Origin: Breviolum minutum Mf 1.05b.01 | Lineage: Eukaryota > Sar > Dinophyceae > Suessiales > Symbiodiniaceae | Reading direction: 5' to 3' | Assembly (NCBI GenBank): GCA_000507305.1 | Contig: DF240751.1 | Location: 1-64,000 of the forward strand | Length of the DNA: 64,000 bases | In this document: one piece after another, positions 27,901 to 38,600 of the stretch | Layout: the number at the start of each line of letters is the position of its first letter | How positions within the stretch are numbered: position 1 is the stretch's first letter | Translations under genes and position numbers: made by a program | Notes under the pieces: model-generated | What the model saw: the letters and a program-made list of their open reading frames with translations, nothing else | The model's database searches: none | Told to the model about the DNA's origin: nothing

Positions 27901-30244
27901 GCTCATGGGGAAAATATCTGAAAATATGTCTTCCAGCTACAAAAACATGCTTCAAGTATAAAAACATGTTTTATAGATGGTTTTATCTTTTTCTTGTCCG
28001 TGGGAGGCATGTTTTGGAGTCTTCCCCCTCCCAACAATGGAAAATGAAAATGAATACGAACTAGGGAATCTTGGTGGTGACATGCATCCTGGGTGGGGGC
28101 GCACTCCAAGTTCCATGATTTTAATTTTCTGGACGGTGTTCTTATCATATATATGAATCGCCGATGACGATTTAACACCTGGGTAGGTTGTGTGACAACT
28201 TACCCCCTGTCAAAATCATTGATAAAAAAAGCTTGGGGTACATCTTATGTATGTATAAGCCAATGCTGCCAAGAAGTTGAATTTTACAACAGTACTCGCA
28301 AACTACTCCACACACGCACACAAAGCCCATCCCATTATCCATTCATGTCAAAGTTCATTTCAACACAAAACACATCTTTTATGAGACTTCAACTTTACGC
28401 ATTGCCTTTTTTTTGACACTACCCTCCCTAGAACTAACATGTTCACCCCTGAAAAATGGGTGTTGGAAGATGAAATTTCCTTTTGGATCCGGACCAAAAA
28501 ACACCCACATGTTCAGGGGCTATGTTAGTTTTGTTAGTTTTTAGGGAGTGCAACCCCCCCAAAAAAAAACGGGAAACCCCAACTCAAGCCCCACAACTGG
28601 CCATTCAAAGGTCATTGTCAATTTTGTTTTCCCAGGTCCAGCCTCAAGGCTACTTGATGGTGGTAACCTTAGGCTCGGGAGTGTCGAGATTCAGCAGACT
28701 TGACCCATTGACCCGTACATAAGGGGGATGAGATCGTATCCGGTTATACAGGGATTATAATTACCATCCAGTATACTAAGATAGCAATGGAATATCCCAA
28801 AATCATCTTCAAAGGGTCCGTTTTCCATTGCTATGTTAGTTTACCAGAGTGTAGGCCATTGTAAGGATGATGATTTCATGGATTTAATTAGTATTTCATG
28901 GAATGTCAGTCTTTGAGCGTTGCTCACATGATATTGGCCACACTCCAAAGCCGGATGGCAAATCAGGATCATCTAGTAGGTTGCTTGCCATTTCTATCGT
29001 TCTCAAAATCAATGAGAAAACAAAATACAGCTCCGAAAAACCAAGAGCAAAAGGCCCTGAAAATAGATGGTTGGGAGACAATCCTTTCCTTTTGGGCTAC
29101 ATTTTCGGGTGCTATCTTCGTTGCAGGGAGGGTAGAATGTCATCCCCGAACCGCCCTCCAGGGATTCATGGTACCATTATTTTAGATACCCCCGACATGC
29201 CTTCTTATAAAATCCCCCCCCCCCTCATATCCTCCCAAATCCTCAAAAATCCTATAAGTACTTACGACACTGTGCCTTACATGATCTAATCATCCACATC
29301 CGAAGCTCCTTTGAACAAAAAATCACCATCTTTCCAGCGCTGCCAAGGGAACTGATGATGCAGCGCAAGGCATCATAGGCACCAAAAGTATCTTCACCTC
29401 AATGCGTTTGGCATACAACTTGATCCATAAATTTCAGGAATTTGGGGGCGATGCATTTCAAGTTCAACAAAAAATTCACCAACCTAAATTTCCATTCATA
29501 TAAAATTGAAGGGCACCCCCCCAACCCAATGCCACCCTGCCTATGAAAAAAGAAGGCCTTATTCAAAAGGATAAAGGCTTATTCACCAGCATTGTTTCCT
29601 CATGAACCATACCTAAAATTTCAATTCCATGAATTCCCCATCCCCCAATTCCCGACTTGAAGGTTACCCAGGCCGTTGTGGCCATTCGGCAGGACGTGTG
29701 ACGCGCCCCACCTCGCTGAAAATCTTTCAGGGCTTCGGTGGCCTTGCTGAGGACGTCAGGCTGCAAGGAATCCAAGCCCTCTTGGGCCTGGAGATTTCCA
29801 TGGGATTTGCTGCTGACCCGGAGAAAATCCAAATCAACTGGGGTTCCCGGGAAGTCATTCATGAACTTTTTACCCCCCCAAAAAAGGGGGGAGGGGCAAA
29901 GTCACACATGTTTTTTTTTACACACAAAAAAATAACCAAGCAATGACCCACAATTGTAGATGTTTATTTCTGGAAGCGAGAAAGTCACCAACAAACCAAC
30001 GTCTTAGAATGCACCATCCCTGAACATTCACCATTTGGCCATTTAAGACAAACTCCTACAATTGACCAACACAACGTCTCTCAGGACCATCATTTCATAT
30101 GAAAATAACATTGAATATACCATGTGCATTTAAGAAATCCTTTGAGATACTGTCAAGACATAAAACTGGTGCTCCACCAATCCAGTGGACAACCCTGCAA
30201 GACCAACTACCCAACCCCTCCACCTCTCTCAACAACTCCGCCAT
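7064..30244 (-). CDS. TPR-repeat protein with C-terminal acyl/peptidyl carrier domain (gene 4, complete)
   Basis: About 30 exons over 23 kb encode roughly 830 residues. From the start MAELLREAQEGLDSL the product is an almost unbroken TPR solenoid (typical units: EALKDF, ALKAAEEALQIFRHL, RGEGNDLLRLAVTLASKKRQ, LSEACNVTEQSLEVL). A Pro/Ala/Glu-rich linker and one carrier domain with GMDSLSGVSL follow; the Ser is the 4'-phosphopantetheine attachment site. The stop follows FDYPTIRMLQQYLIQ, the canonical end of a carrier domain. No ketosynthase, adenylation, transferase or thioesterase domain is present. TPR arrays bind partner proteins, so the likely role is a scaffold that presents a carrier to separate enzymes of polyketide, peptide or fatty-acid synthesis (inference). 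Introns use GT, GC and GA donors. Confidence 0.85.
7192..7308. repeat. Palindromic element
   Basis: GCTAGTGGTAAATTGGTGGT pairs with ACCACCAATTTACCATTAGC; the interior has a second inverted pair around AATCCCTTTCATAAGGGA. In the intron before the last gene 4 exon. Confidence 0.85.
8012..8116 (-). CDS. Carrier domain core with phosphopantetheine Ser
   Basis: Thirty-five codons, from VELDTAFIDAGMDSLSGVSL to ETALTPS. GMDSL is the carrier consensus with the modifiable Ser; D-x-F-x-D-x-G before it is the loop between helices 1 and 2. The acceptor is preceded by a long pyrimidine tract. Confidence 0.93.
8918..9004 (-). CDS. Carrier domain, first exon (helix 1)
   Basis: Twenty-nine codons, phase 0 at both ends. 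EALNAAEVGKTLIRFVKDLT is the amphipathic helix 1 of an ACP/PCP fold and leads straight into the Ser-site exon. Confidence 0.88.
9137..9259 (-). CDS. Gene 4 linker exon, Pro/Ala/Glu-rich
   Basis: Forty-one codons between AG (CCATAG) and a GT donor. LEPWKDQPAPAPTSSAERE is a flexible, low-complexity linker of the kind that tethers carrier domains to neighbouring modules. Confidence 0.85.
10352..16393 (-). CDS. Gene 4 exons 19-26: last TPR units
   Basis: Exons: 16258-16393 (GEARALRVLSDLRKLDGDLD), 15988-16073 (DTAASWQRLRILKGSL), 15042-15230 (GKAEALGRIARLHFADNNLS), 14306-14431 (RRRLLRWSAVALQLAGKATA), 12901-13002 (RFAQDAQESCKKLGDQLNE), 11984-12049 (EESLTNLALSVVHWTRC), 11006-11087 (EEALDAAKQAAALAQGCGDL) and 10352-10413 (AEIRETREDADKKSVLLTVK). 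All joins keep phase. Exon 24 (11984-12049) needs a GC donor; a longer alternative frame exists there. In exon 19 the right end could be 16381. Confidence 0.78.
13659..13757. repeat. Family B inverted-repeat element
   Basis: Arms CCTCCAGGAAATTAACATAG and the reverse complement of its consensus around GTTAGGTTCAGGGAG. The centre has the signature GATGGTTGGAAGACTACTTT. In an intron of gene 4. Confidence 0.8.
15244..15302. repeat. GAT/ATG trinucleotide array
   Basis: About 19 units immediately upstream (gene sense) of the pyrimidine tract of gene 4 exon 21. Confidence 0.95.
16858..16924. repeat. 20-bp tandem repeat at a splice donor
   Basis: Three units of CCAACCAACCATCAGCTGGA ending 10 bases before the donor side of gene 4 exon 18. 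Confidence 0.9.
16935..21027 (-). CDS. Gene 4 exons 13-18: TPR units
   Basis: Exons: 20920 or 20932 to 21027 (ALKLQGIAWRNSKTPERAL), 20705-20758 (VASEAAPEWLDKKGWRCD), 19877-19958 (GEEVEALQTLRIFGTKDWG), 19185-19285 (RALLAARETRDAAKEAQVL), 18645-18695 (AAEKAAEEARQVAKATG) and 16935-17057 (a full unit, DIRGEGNDLLRLAVTLASKK). A GA donor after exon 15 and a GC donor after exon 16 give the TPR register W-x-RALLAARE and GDLQ-AAEKAAEEA. A 20-bp tandem repeat starts 13 bases past the last exon. Confidence 0.82.
17277..17390. repeat. Family B inverted-repeat element
   Basis: CCTCTGAAAACTAACAGTTC left arm with a matching right arm ending in a T-rich flank; AT-rich intron of gene 4. Confidence 0.75.
17763..17860. 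repeat. Family A inverted-repeat element
   Basis: Full copy with both CTAG-ended arms, in an intron of gene 4. Confidence 0.85.
19766..19858. repeat. 10-bp tandem repeat next to an exon
   Basis: CCCAACCTAA repeats about six times and degenerates into AGAATCCAAC units. It ends 18 bases before gene 4 exon 15. Confidence 0.9.
22851..25872 (-). CDS. Gene 4 exons 7-12: TPR units
   Basis: Exons: 25801-25872 (ARILTNLYFKLEQPKKAQQ), 25336-25452 (GKVLHAAALALAAQHSYGEA), 24971-25021 (AGEARQVYQEEGDQKME), 24347-24403 (AAELVSVAQWSLKASKPFQ), 23850-23907 (ALKAAEEALQIFRHLRYGK) and 22851-22924 (KALGYLCEALVALNMAPKAA). Splicing at GC donors after AAG and CAG, and a GA donor after GAG, restores TPR spacing exactly; GT alternatives would insert residues. 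A long ATC array lies 28 bases beyond exon 9. Confidence 0.85.
23459..23503. repeat. Perfect-looking hairpin
   Basis: GATCAGCTATATAGCTAG and its reverse complement, with one mismatch, around a 9-base loop. In an intron of gene 4. Confidence 0.85.
24811..24942. repeat. ATC trinucleotide array with an interior AGC block
   Basis: About 130 bp of ATC units interrupted by CAGCAGCAGCAGCAGCAT. Open frames across it in several readings are repeat artefacts. It sits just past the donor of gene 4 exon 9. Confidence 0.95.
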
Positions 30245-30273
30245 CCGCGGTACATGTGAGGTTGGGCACGCCA
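26888..30273 (-). CDS. Gene 4 exons 1-6: start and first TPR units
   Basis: Exons: 30224-30273 (start codon at 30244), 29712-29787, 27820-27894, 27548-27616, 27376-27426 and about 26888-26931. Clear TPR text includes KATEALKDFQR, VEALQLAEDHLVSRR and EALEQCLKALKLFQ. A T-rich tract and AG at 30274-30275 precede a 29-base untranslated leader, a plausible spliced-leader acceptor. That leader contains a short upstream ATG in another frame. Exons 4-5 (QASNRQTQRKQ and EKHACFCLWQTLSLQ) fit by phase but are weaker TPR matches. The right border of exon 6 could be 26968. Confidence 0.7.
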
Positions 30274-32360
30274 CTTGCCGCGGCCAGCCAACAAAAAAAG
30301 ATGTGAGAAGCGGGTGAAAAGGAGGATGTGATGGTTACACCTTTTCAGGAGAGACTTATGATTTCTGTGGTTCTATGACAGTTACATGATGATGCTAGGA
30401 TGATGATGATCATTATTGTTGCTATTCTCATCAGTATTGTCATTAACTAATTTATTGGGTGTTCTACGTATTATCATTACTATCTGTTGGCAACGATAGG
30501 CTTTCAGTTGTCTGATGGAAAAGAAAAAATGTCCTTGAAGTCTTCAGCAGGGGCTCGCAGGAAGTTGATTCTCAGCCTTCCCTGGAATTTGATTTAATCA
30601 TCTTGCGTCTTTCGATGAGTTGAAGACTATCCATGCCATATATTCATAAATACCTATGTGAATAAATATGTCATATACAAAGTTGGTGCACTAGTGCACC
30701 ATTATCGAGCTTCATCTGAATGAGAGGCGCAATTCAGGTGGAAAAAAATGCTTTACACCTCCAATTTTTCACCATGAAAGATTTGAAGTTTCGTGCAAAT
30801 TGGTTGGTTTTGAAACCCTTGAAGTGCCCCCCTCTCCGGGCTTGCCGTAGCCAAGGTGTGCTGCGGATTCGGGCGAACATCGCTGCATCATCTCTGAATC
30901 ACAGCCCTGAAATTTGACCGAAATCCAAAAAAAATGGTTTTGGATCATGGTCCAACTTCCATCCAACTTCCAACCACCCATTTTTTTACACAAAACGGGC
31001 AGCATTCTGAAACCAAGTTTTCCAGGTAGTTCAGATGTTTTTTTCTGGGTGTGCGGTGTGCGTCTCTCCCAAAAAAATCTCGTCTTTTTGAAGTAAGTGC
31101 CATACTTGAACGCAGGGAAAAAAGGATACAACATGCAGTTTTTTTAGGGGGCGGTATTTAGCCGTTTCTCCCCCCCAAAAAAAAATACAAGGATGGGCCA
31201 TTTCATCTTCAAATCTCATCGGCAAATCACCTTTTTCGCGTGACCTTTTTAGCTGCTCTTTGTGGTGAACCCCGCCATTTGGCGGTGAACACCCCTCACC
31301 CCCTGCCTGTCTCGGGGAGCTGGAATCGAGCGGCTACAACAACTGCCCTTCCACCTCTTGGGTTGTTGGAATATCTCTATATTTAAATCGTGTCATTCTC
31401 CATCTCTTTTATATACCCTCCCTGGAACTAACATAGACCCTGAAAATGGATGGTTGGAAGATTTATATATATATATAGATCGTACTGCGAAAAATGTTCG
31501 AAACAAACAAAACTGACATCATCAATTGAAGTTAACATCACTTGGAGCATACAAGCTATTGCCCCTTTAAGGGTTCGGATTTCCCTTCTGCTTCAGAAGA
31601 CCTTCATGGCATCATCTTCCTGTGCAGGGATTTGGTCATGTTGGATGATTTTTTGCCTCAAACAGCACAACTGGGGAAGATCTGAACACAAATTCCTATG
31701 TTCTTCTGTACAAGTCCTGTACGAGTAAAAGAGATGAGATGAGAATGGTTCTTCTGGAACCGATGAACCATATAAGATGTGTGGAGGCTTGTGAAGATCT
31801 AAACGTCTTTTGGGAGGAAAAACCCGAAGTCAGCCATTTTGAGGGACCAAACTCGACTCCTTGGCAAAATGACAGTCAAGACTAGGCCCTAGGCTCTACA
31901 TCTTAAGAAACTTCTGCGGAAAATGCAGCAAATCAGGTGATTATATAATAGGACCAAATTGCTGAAAAGGGGCAAGAAAACCAGCCTTTGCAAGAACCAC
32001 TTGACACTAGTGCAAGTCATGTGGGATTCAATTTGTTTTTCAAACGAGCACTTTCCCGTGTAAACTCACCATGTCAAAGTTCCCCTTTGTTTTCCCCTCA
32101 ATAATTGACAAATCTGCATCAACTTAAACCATAAGTAGCTGAACAACTCCCTACAAATCTAAGATGCTTTTGACATTTTCGACCCTAGAATAGCACTTGT
32201 CATTTGAACTCTCTCTTCTGTCTTCTAAGAGTTTGATATATAGTTGCTACTCTAGTGGTATTACCTTCCAATTTTTTCTCAACATCACATCTTTACCTAC
32301 TTTTCAATTTCGTTGATTTCCACCCCCAACGGCCCCCCGTAACCAAAAACGGGCACAAGT
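30274..32360. other. Spacer between genes 3 and 4
   Basis: Two kb with no confident exon. A 6-codon fragment (EDDAMK) near 31.6 kb and a GC-richer stretch at 30.82-30.91 kb look coding in composition but could not be joined to either gene. A family B element lies near 31.4 kb. Confidence 0.4.
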
Positions 32361-35300
32361 TTACCCCACCTTCAGTTGCTGCGGTGCGAAACGGATGGCA
32401 TCCGGACCTCAGAGATCAACCACCAGGGAGCCACGGTCCAAAAAGCAAACCCGGGGGTCCCTTACTTTCCATGGAATCCTGGTTGGTTTTTCTTGAAGGG
32501 AAAGGATGTCATCCCCAAAGTTCTGGGGGATTATAACAAAAACCCTTACTTTCCATTGAATATGGTCTTTTTGTTTTTTTAAGGAATCCTCATATTCTAG
32601 TTGGTGGTTAACCACCCATTTGAAAAATATGAGTCAAAATGAGGAAAACAAAAAAACAAATAGGGATGAAAATAAAAAATACTTGAAACCACCACCTAGA
32701 AACCTCATACTGGTTTTTGTTAATAATCCCCTATATAATAGCTGGGTAGGATGAAAACCCCCCAAAAAAAAACTAAACAATCAGGGGCGTTTTTTTTCAT
32801 TGCTCAAATTGATGATTCACCAAAAGATGCTGTTCATTGTTGGTAGAATGCGATCTCTATTCTCAATTGTTTTGTATATATGATTGTGTAGGTATTTTCG
32901 TTCAAAATTTGAGGGGGGGTACACGGGTACACCCCCAACAACTAACATGTGTTGATTCAAGGGCAGCAGTAATAGTGACCACAAGATTCATCGCAATCAG
33001 CACTGGTTATGTAGATTAAAAAAATGTATCAATGCATAAATGTGTATGTGTGTATTCATGTATTTCTAACCTTGAAGTATATACAAAAAGACTTTTGTTC
33101 TTAGGTATTTGCATCAATCAACTGGTTCAACTGATGCAAGATCTTCTTGCGCAAGAAGGCTACACTCCGCTACACTCCCTGAAACTAACATAATTCCCCG
33201 CTGAAAAGTGACCTTCCCAACAGGAAAGGATCATCTTCCAAGCATCATGTTTCAGGTGCGAGCTATTCGTTTCAGGGAGGGTAGATATATAAATCACCAT
33301 TCTTCAATGATTCCAAGGTACTTCGCAACGTGGCAGCCAGCACCAAATCACGGTCCGCCTCAGCTAAAACGATACGAGTCCCTCAGGATTGGAAAACCTT
33401 GGAACCTATGGGTGCCCTCCAGGCCTTGACCTCTCTGAAAATCGTTTTTCCAAATCAAAAACACGGGTCAGTTGGGTTCAGGGTAGAGGATGTTGTTGTG
33501 TTGGAATCTTCAGATTACTCAACGAAAATTAAGCCAGCGTTGACCCCAAACAGGCGAATGGTCAAACCTAGAGTGCATGAATGAGAGACAAAAGGGATAG
33601 GAAAAAAGCACTAAACAGATCATACCACATGTCGAGCAAAATCAGCCAGGGGGTCAAGTTCGGCAAACGCAAGGGACACACATTCACAGACATAAAGTTT
33701 AAAGGACACACGGGAAAATCATCCCCCATTGCGTCTAGCAGCTAGCACAGCCATCCGACCATTTATTTTTTGGAAGTAAAAACTCACAAGTAAACCTGTC
33801 TCGGGAAGAAGTCAGGCAAACCTGTTTGAAAAAAAATCATCCGGTCAAGGCATCAATCTAGCACACAGGCACAAACACAGAAAAGAAATGCAAGTGGAGC
33901 TGCAAAATCATCCGACCATATCTGAAAACGACAAAACCCATCGGCGGCTCAGTCATGTGAAGTTGCCTTCTTACATTCCATTGCCCGGAGGGCAAATGGG
34001 CTTAGCATACTTACCTACTATGAATGGTTGATGTTTATGGTTATTCATGTAGGTAAATATACAGGTACCATACATAGATCCGATGTGTTTTATTGGTTGG
34101 TCAATAGGGATCCTATTGGATCCTTATAATGGGATCACTTCCCCATCCTAGATTAATAAAATCAGACTATATAAACTCAAGTGGGATCACTTCCCTAGCA
34201 GCCCCTTCCACAACAAACAGCAACAAACCGCCGCCTTCAGATCAGCGCTACTGTGCTCAAGTGCCATACCGTCCTGGCTTCGCAAGGGAGTGTTACCCTC
34301 CAAGAAGGAATTGAATTACGATCAGGCTGGTTTGAAAAAGCATAGTCTTGCAATAGACCCCCAGCCAAAGAAGAAGAAAAACCTGTCCAACAAAAAGACT
34401 TCAGTTCACATCTCTTTCGCTGATAGAAAACAACAACATTCTATCTACCACATGTCCTATGCGTATAGCAAGCTAAAGTTAACCAATATCAAAACCTCAT
34501 TTTTCCTGCAAAACTACCCGGAAATTTTCGAGTTTACCCGCTGTCCTTAGAGACAGCTCTGAAAACCACATCGCGATCCGCCCTGCGTCGATGAATTGGT
34601 GGGAATCCATCGGGTCAATTCCATTGGAGTCAATCTGATCTGACTAAACGACATGGGAATTCACTCGGCAAAAAAATGCTGAAAAGTCGTTCTCTACTGT
34701 TTTCTGTATTTTTTGTAATTTTTTTGTTAGTTTTTTTCTCTTCTAACATAGTACTCTAAGGTAATCCCCACCAGTCCCCACAGGTTGGCCATTGGCAAGG
34801 TGAAGTTCTACTACTTGTATTATATACTTCACTAACTTTAAGCTTTATTTGTTCACAGAGACACTTTTTCAACAAAAATTCGATTCTCTTAAAGACTTCC
34901 CAACCGCCCAAGGCCCCCCTCCGAAACCGGGGCGTTTCAGGTGTTTTTTCCCACGGCGCACTTCAAGGATTCGTGCGCAAAGGCCAAGGCCATAGGATCT
35001 CCTTCCACCTCAGGAAGCCCACCCATTGTTGGGGGGGGGGGGAGGTAACCCGACCCCGGAAGATGTGGTGGAAAAAAACCTGAACAAATGACGCGCCGTT
35101 GTCTAAGGTGCCGGGTTTTTTTTAATGAAAGTAACTTTTTTAATAAAGAAATGTGCATTGATTTTGTATGTATTAGATGTATGTATACTGTATACTGCAT
35201 ACTCAAAAACTGAGGTGTCTGGCGAAAAGTCTACCTCTTAGATGCTGATATGATCATGTTCTATCATGATCACCTATCTTTTGACCTTATCATGATAAAA

Positions 35301-35672
35301 AGTTGTTTACTGAGTTCTCCTCCAAACCGATATGTCATTGGAAAGTAACCAGTTGCAACATGGTTTCGATAGATTTTTCACAGGTCAGAAACACAAATCG
35401 AATCACGAATCTATATACAACTTGGGATCCACCTTTTTTCTTGCAATATATTGTCAAATATCTTTAATTCAACTCAGCTGCATGTAGGTCCAGGGTTATA
35501 GGGGCCCACCCAACCACTTATCAGATGAAGGGTTGTAACCCTATGACCCTGGACCTATGTGCAGCTAAGTTAAAGCTATGTTACATGGCTGTGAAATAGT
35601 ACAGCCGCCGACAATCCATTGACTGAGCATCCTTGCGGCTGCCAAAACAATGTCACGGTCTGCCCGCAGCTC
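32361..35672 (-). CDS. DUF4116 repeat exons and stop of gene 3
   Basis: Six exons join with consistent phases: 35637-35672 (ELRADRDIVLAA), 34962-35008 (VEGDPMALAFAHESL), 34546-34582 (ADRDVVFRAVSK), 34235-34273 (DGMALEHSSADLK), 33322-33358 (ADRDLVLAATLR) and 32361-32407 (PDAIRFAPQQLKVG, TAA). The product alternates ADRD-x-VLAAV and [DG]-x-AL-x-[FH]A helices, the DUF4116 pattern. Introns fall at the same two places in each repeat, so each exon is one helix. Donors are GC, GT, GA, GC and GT. Function is unknown. Confidence 0.8.
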
Positions 35673-38600
35673 CTGAAGCCGCACTTCTCTGAGCCAACCC
35701 TCAAGCTGGATGCCATGTCTGCCCATTTTTGGTCGATTAAGAATTTACTCCATTGACATGTCTGTCATGTCCGCGTTCTTGAGAAGATATATATATATAT
35801 ATATTTATGACTAATACAAAAATAATATAATATATACATACATATGTATCGATATCTAGCTTAAATTACATATATTTAAAGAGTTCTATATCAGCATGAC
35901 GACCGGAAAAGATCCGGAGACAAGAAACCATTTTCACCGTTCGCATCCATATTGGGATATTCGGTCATCTTGTTTCTGCTTCACCAGCAGTTTTACCTGG
36001 GGAGCTTCTTTGGGGAGCTCCTACGAGCTTCGCATGATAAAACCCAGCCAAAGGACCATGCAATAAAAACGTTTAACGTTATTTATCCTAGTAAAAACGT
36101 CAAAGCTTGGCCATTGGCTATATAAGTGAGTCAAAAAGAAAGTCATTTATACCTCAACAGCGAAGTTTCCAAGATCACTTTCCATCAACATCCATCACTA
36201 TTACTTGGCTCCTTTCCAAACACTCTTAGCTAAGAGTAGACAGTGAAGGTTAGTAGGTTTTCCTTCATGAATAGATTTTTGAACTCGGTGAACCAGAGGT
36301 TTTGGCAGGCCCTGGTTTCAAATAGATAAAAAAAAACATTAAAAACTCAATAGAAACTCATAGAAGCCCCACTGAGAAAATCAATCATACCAGGAGATTT
36401 TTCCCCTTGCCCAGTTGAAATGAAGAAATCTACCCCTCGTGTTAAGCTCTCTTCCGCTGCCCTCGCCTTCGGCATGTGCCGTAGAAGGCTACTATTCCGC
36501 CTCCGGACTGCTGTGTGTTGGTTTCAGGTGCCACTGATACCTTCATTTGCATCCTGGGTGAGGGAGTACATCCCAAACAAAAAACCCTCCCTGAAAAAAC
36601 TGACATAGCACCTAAACATGGATGGTTACGGAAGCACCAACCAAAAACACCAAAAAAACAGTAAAACTCTTCAAGTTGACCTTGCTGGGTTATTTCCCTT
36701 GCCTCAAGACCCATGGTTTCCTTTCCTTCCCCTGGTTTCCCCCACCTTACAGCCTGCGCGGCACGCTTCTTATCGGAACCTCATCGAGGTTCAGGTAGGC
36801 GGGAACCGAGAAAGCCGTGTTGCTTCATGGTTTTTGACCTCTGAAAACGTCAGTCCAACATGGTTGTTGGCCCTCTTTTGTCCTGAATACACCCCTGATG
36901 ATTAACATGGAACCCGAAAATGATGGTTTCCAAAAGAAATCTCCTCTTCCAGGGGTCCATTTTCAGGTTCTATGTTAATTTTCCGGGGCGCATTGGGCTT
37001 TGTAGTGGCTATAATACACCTTATAGTTGTAAAATATCCCTGATCGTTCCTCAATGTTGGTTCAGATTGGTGAATTATGCAAAAACAATGAAACTGTGGA
37101 AAACCCATACTAATACTAATTTGGAAACATTGCCATGTTGATGGAAGGGTGGTGAATGTTGCGAAATGCTGCTTCGTATTGGTTCAGATGGGTTGATGTT
37201 GGTTGCGGTTGGTGAACAAACATGAAAACCCTTGCCAAGCCACACAAGCAGAAGCAAATGGCAAAAACAACATGGAAATCAAAAATCCTGTAGATTCTGA
37301 AGCTCGAACTGTAGCATTTCACAGTGACAGCATCGAAACTGGTTCGTATTTCGCCTTAAAAACTGCTGTAGGTTCCTTCGTATTGCGCAGCAGCCCCAAA
37401 AAAAAAACTCACAAAGGAAATATATCACGGTGATTCTGCGGTTGGTATTGCTCCCGTAACACCAGAGCTTTACCCTAAAACCTTCTCAAGTGCCCACAGT
37501 CTTTGCCACTTACCACCTTCAAACTTCCCCTGCTCTTTTTGGAGCATCTTAGGGACCGTACAGAGCCCTGACACTTCCTCCGGAAAGGAACGAAGGATAC
37601 CCTCCAGGGAATTAACATATCCCACCTTGGGGAAAGGAAAATCATCTTCAAAAGTGAATTTTGATGGGATATGTTAGTTCCCTAAAGGGTATAACAAATC
37701 TAAGGGGTACTGTAGCCTGCAATCTGTGTTCCAAGCATCTATCCAATCTATTCCTACGGTTGGCTGGAAGAAAGTTTCCTTTCTGCAAAAAACGGGTGAA
37801 CTTGGCAAAGAGACATTCTTTGCCATGATTCAAACCATTAATGCTTGCCCCCCGAAAATAAAGACGACTCGAGACGATGCGGCATCGCATTCTTCTTGGA
37901 TAAAAACCCCGGGACCTGCAGGATGCATGCAATCGTGGCAAATATTGAGAGGTTTTACAGGAATTCCAAACTAAAAATGTAAAAAAACATCCTGGTGGTG
38001 ACTGGAATCCTGGGTTGGGGGGGTGAACCCAAGCCATATCCTACTACAGTACTTGGTAATTTCAATCCATTCAAAAAATCTGCTCCTCACAGGTGGGTCG
38101 CAGCATTTCCCAAGGAATCGAAATCCAAAATTCCTTTAGAGGAATAATTGAAACCTCCACCTGGGATATCCTACCTTTGCAAATGATGCAAATGGAAAAT
38201 CATCATTCCAACTTGCCAAACGGAAATTTTGGTGCCACGTTTTTTGAGAAAATCATGATTATCAGGGCACCATGAAAGGCATCATTTCCTTCAGGTGCAA
38301 CTTCATGTATATAGGTCATTCAAAACGGTTTCTTACCTTTCGTTTGATGATGTTTTGCAGTCTTCGAAGGTGCTCAGCTCCAACACTTCAGTCGTGAAAT
38401 CAAGTGAATATATCTCAGGAAAAAACAACTCAAAGTTTGACCAAAAAAAATCCAATGCCCCAAGATTGCACCGTGGTCTGTGACATAGCAGTAACAAGTA
38501 TATCGTCAAGGGGTTGTGAATATGGGACGCCTGAGTCAGCATGATATAAGTTATTTGCAGCCTATCTCACGCACCAAAACGACCTGAAGGCACTACGTAG

